Of a DNA stretch of 64,000 nt, positions 1 to 7,941 are shown in pieces. Where the stretch lies: assembly GCA_963808165.1 (NCBI GenBank), contig CAWEET010000011.1:1-64000 (forward strand), read 5' to 3'. Below the pieces are notes generated by a model that had not been told where the DNA came from, did not search any database, and was given only the letters and a program-made list of their open reading frames with translations. The position numbers and the translations under genes are program-made. Positions within the stretch are counted from its first letter, which is position 1. The number at the start of each line of letters is the position of its first letter. Source of the DNA: Thiosocius sp963808165 (GTDB lineage Bacteria > Pseudomonadota > Gammaproteobacteria > Chromatiales > Chromatiaceae).

Positions 1-40
1 ACCCGAGTGCCAAAGTACGCGCCATGGCATCTACTCGGCG

Positions 41-706
41 CTAGAAACGAACATCGAAACAACAGGCTTGCGCCCCGGTCGCGCTGCAGCCGACCTCGCT
101 GACCTCTGCCTTTCGGCTGACCAGCTGGCGGAATATCCGCTCGAACGTGGCCGTATAGAAACCACATAGCGGCACCGTCGACTGCTCGCCACGCGCCAGT
201 GGCGAGCCCCGGATGATCAACAGCATGCCATGACGATACGGCTGGTACGAAAAACCGCCACTGCCGGCAAAGGTCCAGGCGTGCGCCGCGATCGCCCGGG
301 CCAAGACCCGCGATGCGAGAAAACCGGGCAGCAGGTGCAGAAGCATCCGGGCCGGGCGCGGAATCCGATGGCGCAACACATAGTCGCCGGTAAGCTGCCC
401 GGCCAGCCGCGCGACCGCGGCAAAGGCTGCTGGCCCCAGTTGTGCTCGGCCGGTCCTGTGCAGCGCGATCACCTCGGTCTCATCGACCATGGCCCCCGGG
501 GGATCGTCGAGGTATTGGGCCAGCCCTGCGGCGACAAACAATGCTCGCGTTGCCATGTGCCCATGCTGCGCATCCATGGCCTCGGCCAGGCGGGTGATGG
601 CATTCGGACCGATGCGACCGGACGGCGGCGCTGCGCCGGCAAGCCCCACTTCGGCCGGCAACGGCAGAACCGACCCGTGGCCCAACGATCGTGATGTCGC
701 GTCCAT
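41..706 (-). CDS. bchJ: BchJ, V4R-domain bacteriochlorophyll biosynthesis protein
   Basis: This 221-aa protein matches BchJ of purple bacteria. It was named a 4-vinyl (8-vinyl) reductase, but the family is a small-ligand-binding V4R fold with no obvious redox cofactor site, and the real 8-vinyl reductase is elsewhere (a BciB homologue lies near 55 kb). The C-terminus (GCSATGAQACCFDVRF) has the cysteine-rich end typical of V4R domains. It begins 6 nt after the bchE stop with no strong ribosome binding site, so it is probably translationally coupled to bchE. A role supporting the BchE step is inference from gene order. Confidence 0.88.
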   Translation of the reverse strand: MDATSRSLGHGSVLPLPAEVGLAGAAPPSGRIGPNAITRLAEAMDAQHGHMATRALFVAAGLAQYLDDPPGAMVDETEVIALHRTGRAQLGPAAFAAVARLAGQLTGDYVLRHRIPRPARMLLHLLPGFLASRVLARAIAAHAWTFAGSGGFSYQPYRHGMLLIIRGSPLARGEQSTVPLCGFYTATFERIFRQLVSRKAEVSEVGCSATGAQACCFDVRF

Positions 707-712
707 CGCGCG

Positions 713-2413
713 TCACGCAGTGGTCGTGGTCGGCACTTCGCGGTCGACACGTGTCGTCAGCGCCGCGAGCGCCTCGTCATCCAACTGCTCGTCGGTACCG
801 CCGCAGGCCTTGATGACGGTCTCTCGCCCGGCCGCCTTTCTTTCGATCGACTGCAGTTTGACCGCGGCCTTGCGTTCTGATTTCTTACGCTGCTGCTCGA
901 CCAGCGCCTCCCAATCGGCCGTCTGCGCCGGGGCAATTTTACGCGTCTCGTCAAAGTGAAAGTCGACCCCTCTCTTCGACTGTGGCCCCCAATAGCCGAC
1001 CTTGCCGAGATCGTAGAAGGTGCGTTGCACGCCGGCCTTGAGGAAGGCCTTGAGGCAGCCCAGCAGGTAGCGGCGCCGGTAACCGGTGCCACGCCATGGG
1101 TAGTGAAACAGCGCCTTGTTCATATAAAAACGCCGATAGTTATGCATCACACGATCGAGCAGCGTTGCCCGGTCCATCGCCGCCGGTTTCATGATCGGCG
1201 TGACAAAGTTGTACTTCTCGAAATCGAATACCTCGACCTTGTCGCCGAGTTCCTGGAACAAGGGCGAGAACGGCCATGGCGTGTACATCGACCAGTTGGC
1301 CAGATCCGGGTTCCATTCCCGGGCGAAGCGATAGGTCTCCTCCAGGGTTTCTTTCGTCTCGTTGTCGAGGCCGACAATGAACTGCGCTTCGGTAAAGATA
1401 TCGGCCTCGCGCAGCAGTTGGATCGCGCGCTTGTTCTGCTCGACCTTGGTTTCCTTGTTGAACAGATCGAGTTTCATCTGCGCGGCCGCCTCGGTGCCCA
1501 ACGAGACATGCACCAGGCCGGCCTTTCGGTACAGCGACAGATACTCAACATCGCGCATGATGTCGGTAACCCGGGTGTTGATGCCCCACTGCACCCTGTC
1601 CGGCAGGCCGCGCGCGATCAGTTCTTCGCAAAAGGCGATGAACTTCTTGCGGTTGATCGTCGGCTCCTCGTCGGCGAGGATGAAGAAGCCGACATCGTGA
1701 TCATTGACCAGCGTCTCGATTTCGTCGACCACGGCCTTCGGATCGCGTACGCGATAGTCGCGCCAAAATTTCCATTGCGAGCAGAATGAACAGGTGAACG
1801 GGCAACCGCGCGCCATGTTCGGAATCGCCACACGTTTGTTCAGCGGGATATAGATGTACTTTTCCCATTCCAGAATCGACCAGTCAGGCGTGAGCCCGTC
1901 GAGGTTCTTGATGGTCGGCGCCGCCGGCGTCGAGACGATTTCACTGTCCTCGCGATAGGCCAGGCCCTTGATCTCACCGCGGTCCGAAGGCCAGCGCCCC
2001 TCTTCCACCGCCCGAACGAATTCGACGAAGATCTCTTCGCCCTCACCGCGTACGATCGCATCGATCCAGGGGGCCTCAGACAGTACCTGGTTGAACATGA
2101 AGGTGGCGTGAACGCCACCCAGCACCGTGACGCTGGCGGGATTGACTTCCTTGGCGATCTGCAACGCCCGCTCCGCCTTGTAGATCGACGGGGTGATGGA
2201 CGTCGCGCCGACGATATCGGCCTTGGCGGCGACCAGCCGGGCGCGCAGATCCTCATCATCCAAATCGTTGGTCATCGCATCGATGAACTGGATATCGCTA
2301 AAACCCGCGGCCTTGAGTGGCCCGGTCAGATAAGCGGCCCAGGCCGGTGGCCAGTTACCGGCGATCTCGGCACCGCCGGAGTGATAATTGGGATGAATCA
2401 GGACGATGCGCAT
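713..2413 (-). CDS. bchE: BchE, oxygen-independent Mg-protoporphyrin IX monomethyl ester cyclase
   Basis: This 566-aa radical SAM enzyme forms the isocyclic ring E of bacteriochlorophyll using water-derived oxygen under low oxygen. An N-terminal cobalamin-binding-type domain (about 1-140, starting MRIVLIHPNYHSGG) is followed by the radical SAM domain with the cluster motif GCPFTCSFC (Cys204, Cys208, Cys211). I chose the ATG at 2413 because GGGGAGAAA lies just upstream and the protein then begins as the family does; 15 upstream codons are open but not needed. It is first in a bchE-bchJ operon. A tandem PpsR operator lies 60-103 bp upstream, so repression in air is expected. Confidence 0.95.
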   Translation of the reverse strand: MRIVLIHPNYHSGGAEIAGNWPPAWAAYLTGPLKAAGFSDIQFIDAMTNDLDDEDLRARLVAAKADIVGATSITPSIYKAERALQIAKEVNPASVTVLGGVHATFMFNQVLSEAPWIDAIVRGEGEEIFVEFVRAVEEGRWPSDRGEIKGLAYREDSEIVSTPAAPTIKNLDGLTPDWSILEWEKYIYIPLNKRVAIPNMARGCPFTCSFCSQWKFWRDYRVRDPKAVVDEIETLVNDHDVGFFILADEEPTINRKKFIAFCEELIARGLPDRVQWGINTRVTDIMRDVEYLSLYRKAGLVHVSLGTEAAAQMKLDLFNKETKVEQNKRAIQLLREADIFTEAQFIVGLDNETKETLEETYRFAREWNPDLANWSMYTPWPFSPLFQELGDKVEVFDFEKYNFVTPIMKPAAMDRATLLDRVMHNYRRFYMNKALFHYPWRGTGYRRRYLLGCLKAFLKAGVQRTFYDLGKVGYWGPQSKRGVDFHFDETRKIAPAQTADWEALVEQQRKKSERKAAVKLQSIERKAAGRETVIKACGGTDEQLDDEALAALTTRVDREVPTTTTA

Positions 2414-2473
2414 GGTGTTTCTCCCCGGAACAAAGACCGCAAGTCGGCATGACGACACAGTCGACCGATCAAG

Positions 2474-2516
2474 TGTCTTTTAAGAATGACACCTTATTTG
2501 TCTTTTTTTATTGACA
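2474..2516. promoter_or_regulatory. Tandem PpsR/CrtJ operator upstream of bchE
   Basis: Two perfect TGT-N12-ACA boxes lie at 2474-2491 (TGTCTTTTAAGAATGACA) and 2499-2516 (TGTCTTTTTTTATTGACA), 7 bp apart. TGT-N12-ACA is the established PpsR/CrtJ consensus, and a ppsR gene lies in this window at 13.0-14.4 kb. Position just upstream of bchE implies aerobic repression of the anaerobic cyclase. Confidence 0.88.
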
Positions 2517-2678
2517 CACATCAAGCGGCGCAGTTACAGGCAGATCTGCCCACCAGCATCGAGGGGCGGGTAGAGGACGGCAATCGGTGGAAACGCGCCG
2601 CTACCCTATCGCAACGTGCGACGGGGACCGGAAAGGAACCCGCGGTTCGGAAACTCCCGGAAAACCGCGCGAAACCGG

Positions 2679-3098
2679 CTATTGCATCGCGCGGAACAGC
2701 AGCATCAGGCGCTTGGCCTGGGTGAGTTCCTCGAGAAACCGCCGCGGTTCGGCCTTGTTGAACAGAAAATCGCTGAACCCTGGCAGTCGATCGACCTCGA
2801 TACCATCGAGGTCGAGAAAACCCATGCGCCAGTCAGCGAATTCACGCGACTCGATAGGACCCTCGAACATCACCTGAATCCGATGATGGTGCGGGTCGCG
2901 CTGAATGCTCTCAAACACCTGGCGCACGTTTTCCGTATCACCTTCCAGCACCTGGAAGAACGAATCGTCCCGGTGCAGCAACAATCCGGTGATGCCGAGC
3001 GCCTTATTTCGACCGGACGCATGCCTGAGCAAGGTTGCAAGATCGTCGGGGTTCATCGGCTGGGTTTCGGTACTGACGTAACCGAGATGAAAAGGCAT
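2679..3098 (-). CDS. BLUF-domain blue-light photoreceptor protein
   Basis: This is a 139-aa stand-alone BLUF protein. The flavin-site residues of the family are present: Tyr7 in FHLGYVS, Asn31 in GRNKALGITG, Gln49 in FFQVLEG, and the W90-x-M92 pair in FADWRMGF. After the BLUF fold (about 1-95) only a short C-terminal region of about 40 residues remains, so there is no enzymatic output domain and it probably acts by protein-protein contact. ATG at 3098 is chosen because the BLUF beta-strand begins at once; the upstream open codons are proline-rich and unlike the family. It sits between bchE and acsF and shares the divergent acsF control region. Confidence 0.88.
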   Translation of the reverse strand: MPFHLGYVSTETQPMNPDDLATLLRHASGRNKALGITGLLLHRDDSFFQVLEGDTENVRQVFESIQRDPHHHRIQVMFEGPIESREFADWRMGFLDLDGIEVDRLPGFSDFLFNKAEPRRFLEELTQAKRLMLLFRAMQ

Positions 3099-3323
3099 GG
3101 CGGATCCTGCAGGTGGCAATAGGAACACGGCCGTATTGGGCAAGCCGCCTTGGGAGTCTACGCCCATTTTCGCATTCGCGCCGAAAAATCATTGCGCCGT
3201 ATCGCTGATCTGAGCAAGGAATCGAGGCTAATTTGTTCGACGAAACGGCCCCTAGGCCCAGCGCCGAGGCGCTTCGGGCCATCGGATGCGTCGGCTGTAT
3301 CGCGACCTTGTCCTGTCGAAATA

Positions 3324-3366
3324 AGTCCACTATAGTTGACACATTATGTGTTTAATTATTTAGACA
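3324..3366. promoter_or_regulatory. Tandem PpsR-type operator between BLUF gene and acsF
   Basis: A perfect TGT-N12-ACA box is at 3349-3366 (TGTTTAATTATTTAGACA). A partner with one mismatch, AGT-N12-ACA, is at 3324-3341, leaving a 7-bp gap, the same geometry as at bchE. The pair lies about 105 bp before acsF and about 226 bp before the BLUF start, so it could serve either or both divergent genes. Confidence 0.75.
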
Positions 3367-3470
3367 CTCGACAAACACCGCCCGGCCGACAAGCGCTGCC
3401 AGGGCCAGCACACAGAGTCCGAGGGCCTCGATCCCACGAGACCGCATCGTTCGAGCAAGAGGAGATATGT

Positions 3471-4535
3471 ATGGAACAGGTCAGCGATTCCGGCGCATCC
3501 AATACCACGACAGAGCAGGCCAAGCGAGACACCTTGCTGACGCCGCGTTTCTACCGCACCGATTATGCGGCGATGGAAAAATTGGATATCTCGCCGGTTC
3601 AGGCCGAATGGGACGCCATGATGGCCGAGTTCCGGCGCGACAAGAATCGCGAACACTTCCGCAAAGAGGTCGACTTCGATGCGGAAACTCACGAACTCTC
3701 AGACGAACTGCGCGCGGAGTTCCTGGATTTCCTGGCCAGCTCGATCACAGCTGAATACTCAGGGTGCGTGCTTTATCAGGAAATCAAGAACAACGTCAAA
3801 AACCCTGAGATCGCCGAGCTGATGGGGGCGATGGCACGGGACGAGGCGCGCCATGCGGGTTTCATCAACAAGTCACTCAAACACCTGGGTGTCGCGGTAG
3901 ATCTGGGCTTCCTCAAGCGGGCCAAGAAGTACACCTACTTCCGGCCCAAATTCATCTACTACGCGACCTATCTATCGGAAAAGATCGGTTACGCCCGCTA
4001 TATCACCATCTATCGCCACCTCGAGCGGCATCCAGAGTACCGTTTCCACCCGATCTTCAAATGGTTTATGGAATGGTGCGACGATGAGTTTCGCCACGGC
4101 GAGGCGTTTGCACTGATCATGCGGGCCCACCCGCAGCTGTTGCGCGGCGTGAATGTGGCCTGGATTCGGTTCTTCCTGCTGGCGGTCTATGCAACCATGT
4201 ATGTGCGCGATCATTCGAGGCCGCAGCTCTACCACGCGTTGGGCATGGATCCGACCGCGTTCGACTTCAAGGTATTCGACATCACCACGGCCATCAGCCG
4301 TCAGATCTTTCCACTGACGCTGGATACCGACAACCCGAAATTCCGTCGCGGCCTGGAAAAGCTTCGTGACATCAACCTCGCCGCGATGGCTGCCAAAGAA
4401 CGCGGCGGTTTTGTCGGCCGCATCAACCAGGCACGCTACGCCATTGGCGGGGCATTGGTATTCGCCCGGCTCTACCTGTTGCCCGCCAAGCCCAATCAGG
4501 CACCGGACAGCGTGCGAATGGCACCGGCCTGGTAA
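3471..4535 (+). CDS. acsF: AcsF, oxygen-dependent Mg-protoporphyrin IX monomethyl ester cyclase
   Basis: This 354-aa di-iron enzyme forms ring E with O2, the aerobic counterpart of BchE. Two carboxylate/histidine clusters of the ferritin-like fold are visible: Glu95 with ARDEARH (Glu125, His128), and later WCDDEFRHGEAF. The start is ATG at 3471 because AGAGGAG lies 7-10 nt upstream; an open stretch upstream overlaps the operator and is not family-like. It is monocistronic by position: the next gene downstream converges on it, with a hairpin between. Confidence 0.95.
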   Translation: MEQVSDSGASNTTTEQAKRDTLLTPRFYRTDYAAMEKLDISPVQAEWDAMMAEFRRDKNREHFRKEVDFDAETHELSDELRAEFLDFLASSITAEYSGCVLYQEIKNNVKNPEIAELMGAMARDEARHAGFINKSLKHLGVAVDLGFLKRAKKYTYFRPKFIYYATYLSEKIGYARYITIYRHLERHPEYRFHPIFKWFMEWCDDEFRHGEAFALIMRAHPQLLRGVNVAWIRFFLLAVYATMYVRDHSRPQLYHALGMDPTAFDFKVFDITTAISRQIFPLTLDTDNPKFRRGLEKLRDINLAAMAAKERGGFVGRINQARYAIGGALVFARLYLLPAKPNQAPDSVRMAPAW

Positions 4536-4605
4536 ACGGGCGACTGGACACACAAGGGCGCCTTACGAAAAATCGAGGTGGCCGCGCGGCACAGGGATGT
4601 GTCGC

Positions 4606-4636
4606 CATTTTCAGTCACAACAAGTGATTGAAAATG
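4606..4636. terminator. Hairpin between convergent acsF and HTH genes
   Basis: A 13-bp stem (4606-4618 with 4624-4636; arms CATTTTCAGTCAC and GTGATTGAAAATG) has one G.U-type mismatch and a 5-nt loop. It lies in the 237-bp gap after acsF and is followed by A/T-rich sequence, so it may terminate one or both transcripts. There is no clean U-tract immediately after the stem. Confidence 0.5.
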
Positions 4637-4772
4637 AAGGAAAGCGAAAACCGTATTTTTCACTTTTCCATATAAGGTCCCCACAAGTAACGACCCGCCC
4701 GGTCAATACCGTGGCAAGCCGTTTGTGCTTTAGGAGACAACTCGAGCGGCGGCCAGAAAACCAACCGCGAAT

Positions 4773-5105
4773 TCAGTCCGAACCGATGCCGTAACGCGAG
4801 AGCTTCATGTAGAGGCTCTGCCGGCTCAGGCCAAGCATCTTGGCCGCCGCACTGCGATTACCCTCGGTGTTTGTCAACGCCGCCTCGATGTAGTGCCGCT
4901 CGAGTACACCCACGGTCTCACTAACCAACACCTTCAATGAGGCCTCGCCGAGACGGCCAGTCAACGACTGCAGAGAGCGCAGCAGCTGCAACTGATGATC
5001 TGTGCTTGCCGGTGTTTCCTGCGCCACAGGCGGAACATCGCTTGGCATCACATCTCCCTGTGCGGACGATTTCATAGGCATCGGCAGGGCTTTCAAGTAG
5101 TCCAT
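4773..5105 (-). CDS. Small Fis-type HTH protein resembling the PpsR DNA-binding domain
   Basis: This protein of about 110 aa has only a C-terminal Fis/NtrC-type helix-turn-helix (GNRSAAAKMLGLSRQSLY) after about 55 variable residues. Hand alignment of its last 52 residues with the PpsR of this window gives 24 identities (shared SRQ-LY-KL-RY core). It has no PAS domains, and the PpsR cysteine before the HTH is a tyrosine here. The start is uncertain: ATG at 5105 overlaps the preceding gene end, ATG at 5075 is also possible, and neither has a strong Shine-Dalgarno. It is last in the bchG-bch2-bchP operon. A role as a competitor or partner of PpsR is inference. Confidence 0.72.
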   Translation of the reverse strand: MDYLKALPMPMKSSAQGDVMPSDVPPVAQETPASTDHQLQLLRSLQSLTGRLGEASLKVLVSETVGVLERHYIEAALTNTEGNRSAAAKMLGLSRQSLYMKLSRYGIGSD

Positions 5106-5362
5106 CGCATGCCGAGGTCCAGCAAATGCGCCAGCAGGGCCAGCAGTAGCGCGCCGGCCAACCACCCCCACCACGCATCGGTAAGCGCCAGCCGGACGGC
5201 CAATAACAGCGCAGCGCCGGAGACCAGATTGGGCACCAGCATCGACGCCGAGGGCCCGCGACCGGTCATGCGGTGGTAGAACATCAGCGCAATCCCTTCC
5301 AGTGCGACAAGCACCAGAATCAGTTCGATCGCCAGACCGGTCGTGATGGCGTCGTAAATCAA
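5093..5362 (-). CDS. Small integral membrane protein in bchP operon
   Basis: This protein of about 89 aa has three hydrophobic segments (ITTGLAIELILVLVALEGIAL, then VSGAALLLAVRLALT and LAGALLLALLAHLLDLG) and a short basic linker HRMTGRG. I place the start at TTG 5362 because the AGGA that overlaps the bchP stop codon (ctAGGAccgatTTG) gives good spacing; the upstream open codons lie inside bchP. I recognise it as a conserved hypothetical type often beside bchP, with no known function. The downstream HTH gene overlaps its end. Confidence 0.65.
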   Translation of the reverse strand: MIYDAITTGLAIELILVLVALEGIALMFYHRMTGRGPSASMLVPNLVSGAALLLAVRLALTDAWWGWLAGALLLALLAHLLDLGMRWTT

Positions 5363-5369
5363 ATCGGTC

Positions 5370-6572
5370 CTAGGGCCGCACGACGCCGAGCAGATGCGCC
5401 AGATCCTTGAAAAATATGCGCATATGGGCAGCCGGTTTGGCACGCACGAGTCGCTTGTGCATATAGGCCTCCCAGGTCAGGTACTGCACGTCAGGGTCAC
5501 GGCACATGCTCACGAACCGCTCGCGACGACGGTCGTTCGCATACCAGAATCGCTGCATCATACCGAGCACCCAGAACACCCTGCCGTGGCTGCGCATAAA
5601 CCGCTTGCGCGCGAGCTTCAGCGCCGCGGGATTTGCGCTGCGCACGAACTCGGCGACCGCCTCGGCCGCCAACCTGCCGCCGGTCATCGCATAAAAAATA
5701 CCTTCACCAGAGGCTGGCGCGACGACGCCGGCCGCGTCGCCGGCCAAAAGCACGTTCCGCCCGTCATCCCAGCGCCGCAGCGGTCGCAAAGGGATCGGCG
5801 CACCCTCGCAGCGGATCGTTTCGGCATCGCCCAGACGAATGGACTCACGCAGTTCACGCACCGCACCGCGCAGCGAAAAACCGCGCTGGGCCGTGCCCAC
5901 GCCAATACTGGTCCTGTCGCCATGGGGAAACACCCAGGCGTAGAAATCAGGCGACAGTCTCCCCTGGTACCAGACGTCACAACGTTCCGGGTCGAAGTCG
6001 GCGTTGCTGCCGGCAGCGGGTGAATCGACGATTTCATGATAAGCCGACACACAGGGCATCTTGTCGGCACCCGGGATGCACTGGCGGGCCACCGGCGACT
6101 TGGCGCCGTCGGCACCGATCACGGCCTTGGCGGTTACCGACCATGCTTGCTTTGCCCCATGATCGTCGCGAGCGGTGTAATGCAGGCGTACGCGACCGTC
6201 AGCGATCCGTTCGACATTCTCGAACGTCGCGGTTCTTACCGTCGCGCCGGCCGCGCCCGCACGCTCACGCAGCCATGGATCGAACACCTCGCGATCCACC
6301 ATGCCGACGAAACCACCCTCGATCGGCATATCCACCTCACGGTCGGCAGGCGACACCATGCGCGCCGAGCGAATCCGCGCGACCAGGAGATGCGGCGGGA
6401 TGCCGAACTCCTCGATCAGCTTGGGTGGAATCGCGCCGCCACACGGCTTGATGCGCCCGCCCCGCTCGAGCAGCAGCACCCCGAACCCGGCGCGCGCCAG
6501 ATCCATGGCCGCCGTGGCACCGGCCGGGCCGCCGCCGACGACAGCGACATCAAAGTTTTCATCTGCTTGCAT
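5370..6572 (-). CDS. bchP: BchP, geranylgeranyl reductase
   Basis: This 400-aa FAD protein reduces the geranylgeranyl tail of bacteriochlorophyll to phytyl using NADPH. The N-terminal Rossmann motif VAVVGGGPAGATAA and the acidic end of the second strand (LLLERGG) are clear, and the later FAD motif NVLLAGDAAGVVAPASGEG is intact. ATG at 6572 follows a strong GGGGAGGTGA. It sits 7 nt after bch2, in the usual bchG-bch2-bchP order. Confidence 0.94.
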   Translation of the reverse strand: MQADENFDVAVVGGGPAGATAAMDLARAGFGVLLLERGGRIKPCGGAIPPKLIEEFGIPPHLLVARIRSARMVSPADREVDMPIEGGFVGMVDREVFDPWLRERAGAAGATVRTATFENVERIADGRVRLHYTARDDHGAKQAWSVTAKAVIGADGAKSPVARQCIPGADKMPCVSAYHEIVDSPAAGSNADFDPERCDVWYQGRLSPDFYAWVFPHGDRTSIGVGTAQRGFSLRGAVRELRESIRLGDAETIRCEGAPIPLRPLRRWDDGRNVLLAGDAAGVVAPASGEGIFYAMTGGRLAAEAVAEFVRSANPAALKLARKRFMRSHGRVFWVLGMMQRFWYANDRRRERFVSMCRDPDVQYLTWEAYMHKRLVRAKPAAHMRIFFKDLAHLLGVVRP

Positions 6573-6579
6573 AGCTGGG

Positions 6580-7941
6580 TCACCTCCCCTCTGCCAATTC
6601 GACCAGGCCCGCGTCGCCAAACACGGCCATCTCGTCGTCCCGCGCGACCTGCTGCGGCGCCCGCAGCGTCAGCGCCAGCAGGGCAGCGGCGACGAACAGA
6701 CAGGCTTCGACGCAGAACACGATTCCATAGGCGGCTTCCGGTGTGCCCAGAAACGCCTTGGCGACATCCACCGCGACGGTGCCGAGAAAGCCCCCGAGCC
6801 CGAACGCGATAGCCTGAGCCGCACCCCAAAGACCCATGCGCAAACCCTCCCGGCGTTCACGACCGTGTCCGGCCAGCGCCATCATCGAACCAATCGCGGC
6901 CACGGCGAAGGCGCCATTGGCAACACCGAGCGCGAACACGCTGGCGTTAAGGGGCCAGTCCGGCGCCATGAATCCGCCGAATGCGATCATGAACAGGGCT
7001 ACCGAGGACGCCAGGCAGCCGCCGACGGTCCAGTTGCGCAGCACGTTGTGCCGCGACCGCTTGAACAGGGTGCCGGTGACGGCAACCACCAGCATGCCGA
7101 GCAGCACGCCACCATGTTGTACCCCGGCCAATTGGGTCGACTCACCCGGTGTCATGCCAAACACGAGGCCGGCAAACGGCTCCAGGATCAGATCCTGGGC
7201 GCTGTAGGCAAGCATCGATACAAACACAAAGATCGTGAAACGCCGGGCCTCCTGTTCACGCCAGACCTCGGCCAGGGCGGCCCGAAACGGGGGTTTTTGC
7301 GCACTGTCCGAGGTTTCGGCAGTCGTGGGCTGAACACTCTCGCCTTCCAGGTTGCGCATCGCCAGCACCGTGACCAGCACGGCAATCAATGCCACTACCG
7401 AGGTCACGATAACCAGGCGTTGCGGCGAAAACGGATCGAGAAAGTGTCCGGCCATGCCGGCGGTGACGGCAAAACCGACGATCATCATGATCCAGACGAT
7501 GGTGGCCGCAGCAGCGCGGCGACCGGCATCGACGCGCTTGGCGAGAAACACCAGCAGCGACGTCCCGCAGGCACCGACACCGAGTCCGATCATAATGAAG
7601 CCGAGCAGGGCCGTCGCCGTGCCCCAAAACACATCGACACCCATCAATGCCGTGCCGAGCGATGCGGTAATACCGCCAAGCGCCAGCACCAGCATGCCGC
7701 CGATGATCCAAGGCGTTCGACGGCCACCGACATCCGATCCATAACCGAAGCGCGGCCGGCTCATCTGGATCGCGTGATGCAGTGCCACCAGCGCACCCGG
7801 CAACATCGCCGGCAGTGCGAACTCGACCACCATGACGCGATTCATGGTCGACGTGGTCAATACGACGATCGCACCCAGTGCGGCCTGGATCAGACCCAAA
7901 CGCACGATACCCAGCCAGCCCAGCGAAGTGAGAGACGACAT
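6580..7941 (-). CDS. BCH2-family MFS protein between bchG and bchP
   Basis: This 453-aa polytopic membrane protein belongs to the PucC/LhaA/BCH2 branch of the major facilitator family and corresponds to the gene (orf428-like) normally found between bchG and bchP. About twelve hydrophobic segments are visible, with the family signature MNRVMVVEFALPAMLPG near the N-terminus and DLILEPFAG mid-way. Its ATG overlaps the bchG stop (TGATG) behind an AGGAG. Family members are thought to deliver (bacterio)chlorophyll to light-harvesting assembly; the specific role of this branch is not established. Confidence 0.9.
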   Translation of the reverse strand: MSSLTSLGWLGIVRLGLIQAALGAIVVLTTSTMNRVMVVEFALPAMLPGALVALHHAIQMSRPRFGYGSDVGGRRTPWIIGGMLVLALGGITASLGTALMGVDVFWGTATALLGFIMIGLGVGACGTSLLVFLAKRVDAGRRAAAATIVWIMMIVGFAVTAGMAGHFLDPFSPQRLVIVTSVVALIAVLVTVLAMRNLEGESVQPTTAETSDSAQKPPFRAALAEVWREQEARRFTIFVFVSMLAYSAQDLILEPFAGLVFGMTPGESTQLAGVQHGGVLLGMLVVAVTGTLFKRSRHNVLRNWTVGGCLASSVALFMIAFGGFMAPDWPLNASVFALGVANGAFAVAAIGSMMALAGHGRERREGLRMGLWGAAQAIAFGLGGFLGTVAVDVAKAFLGTPEAAYGIVFCVEACLFVAAALLALTLRAPQQVARDDEMAVFGDAGLVELAEGR

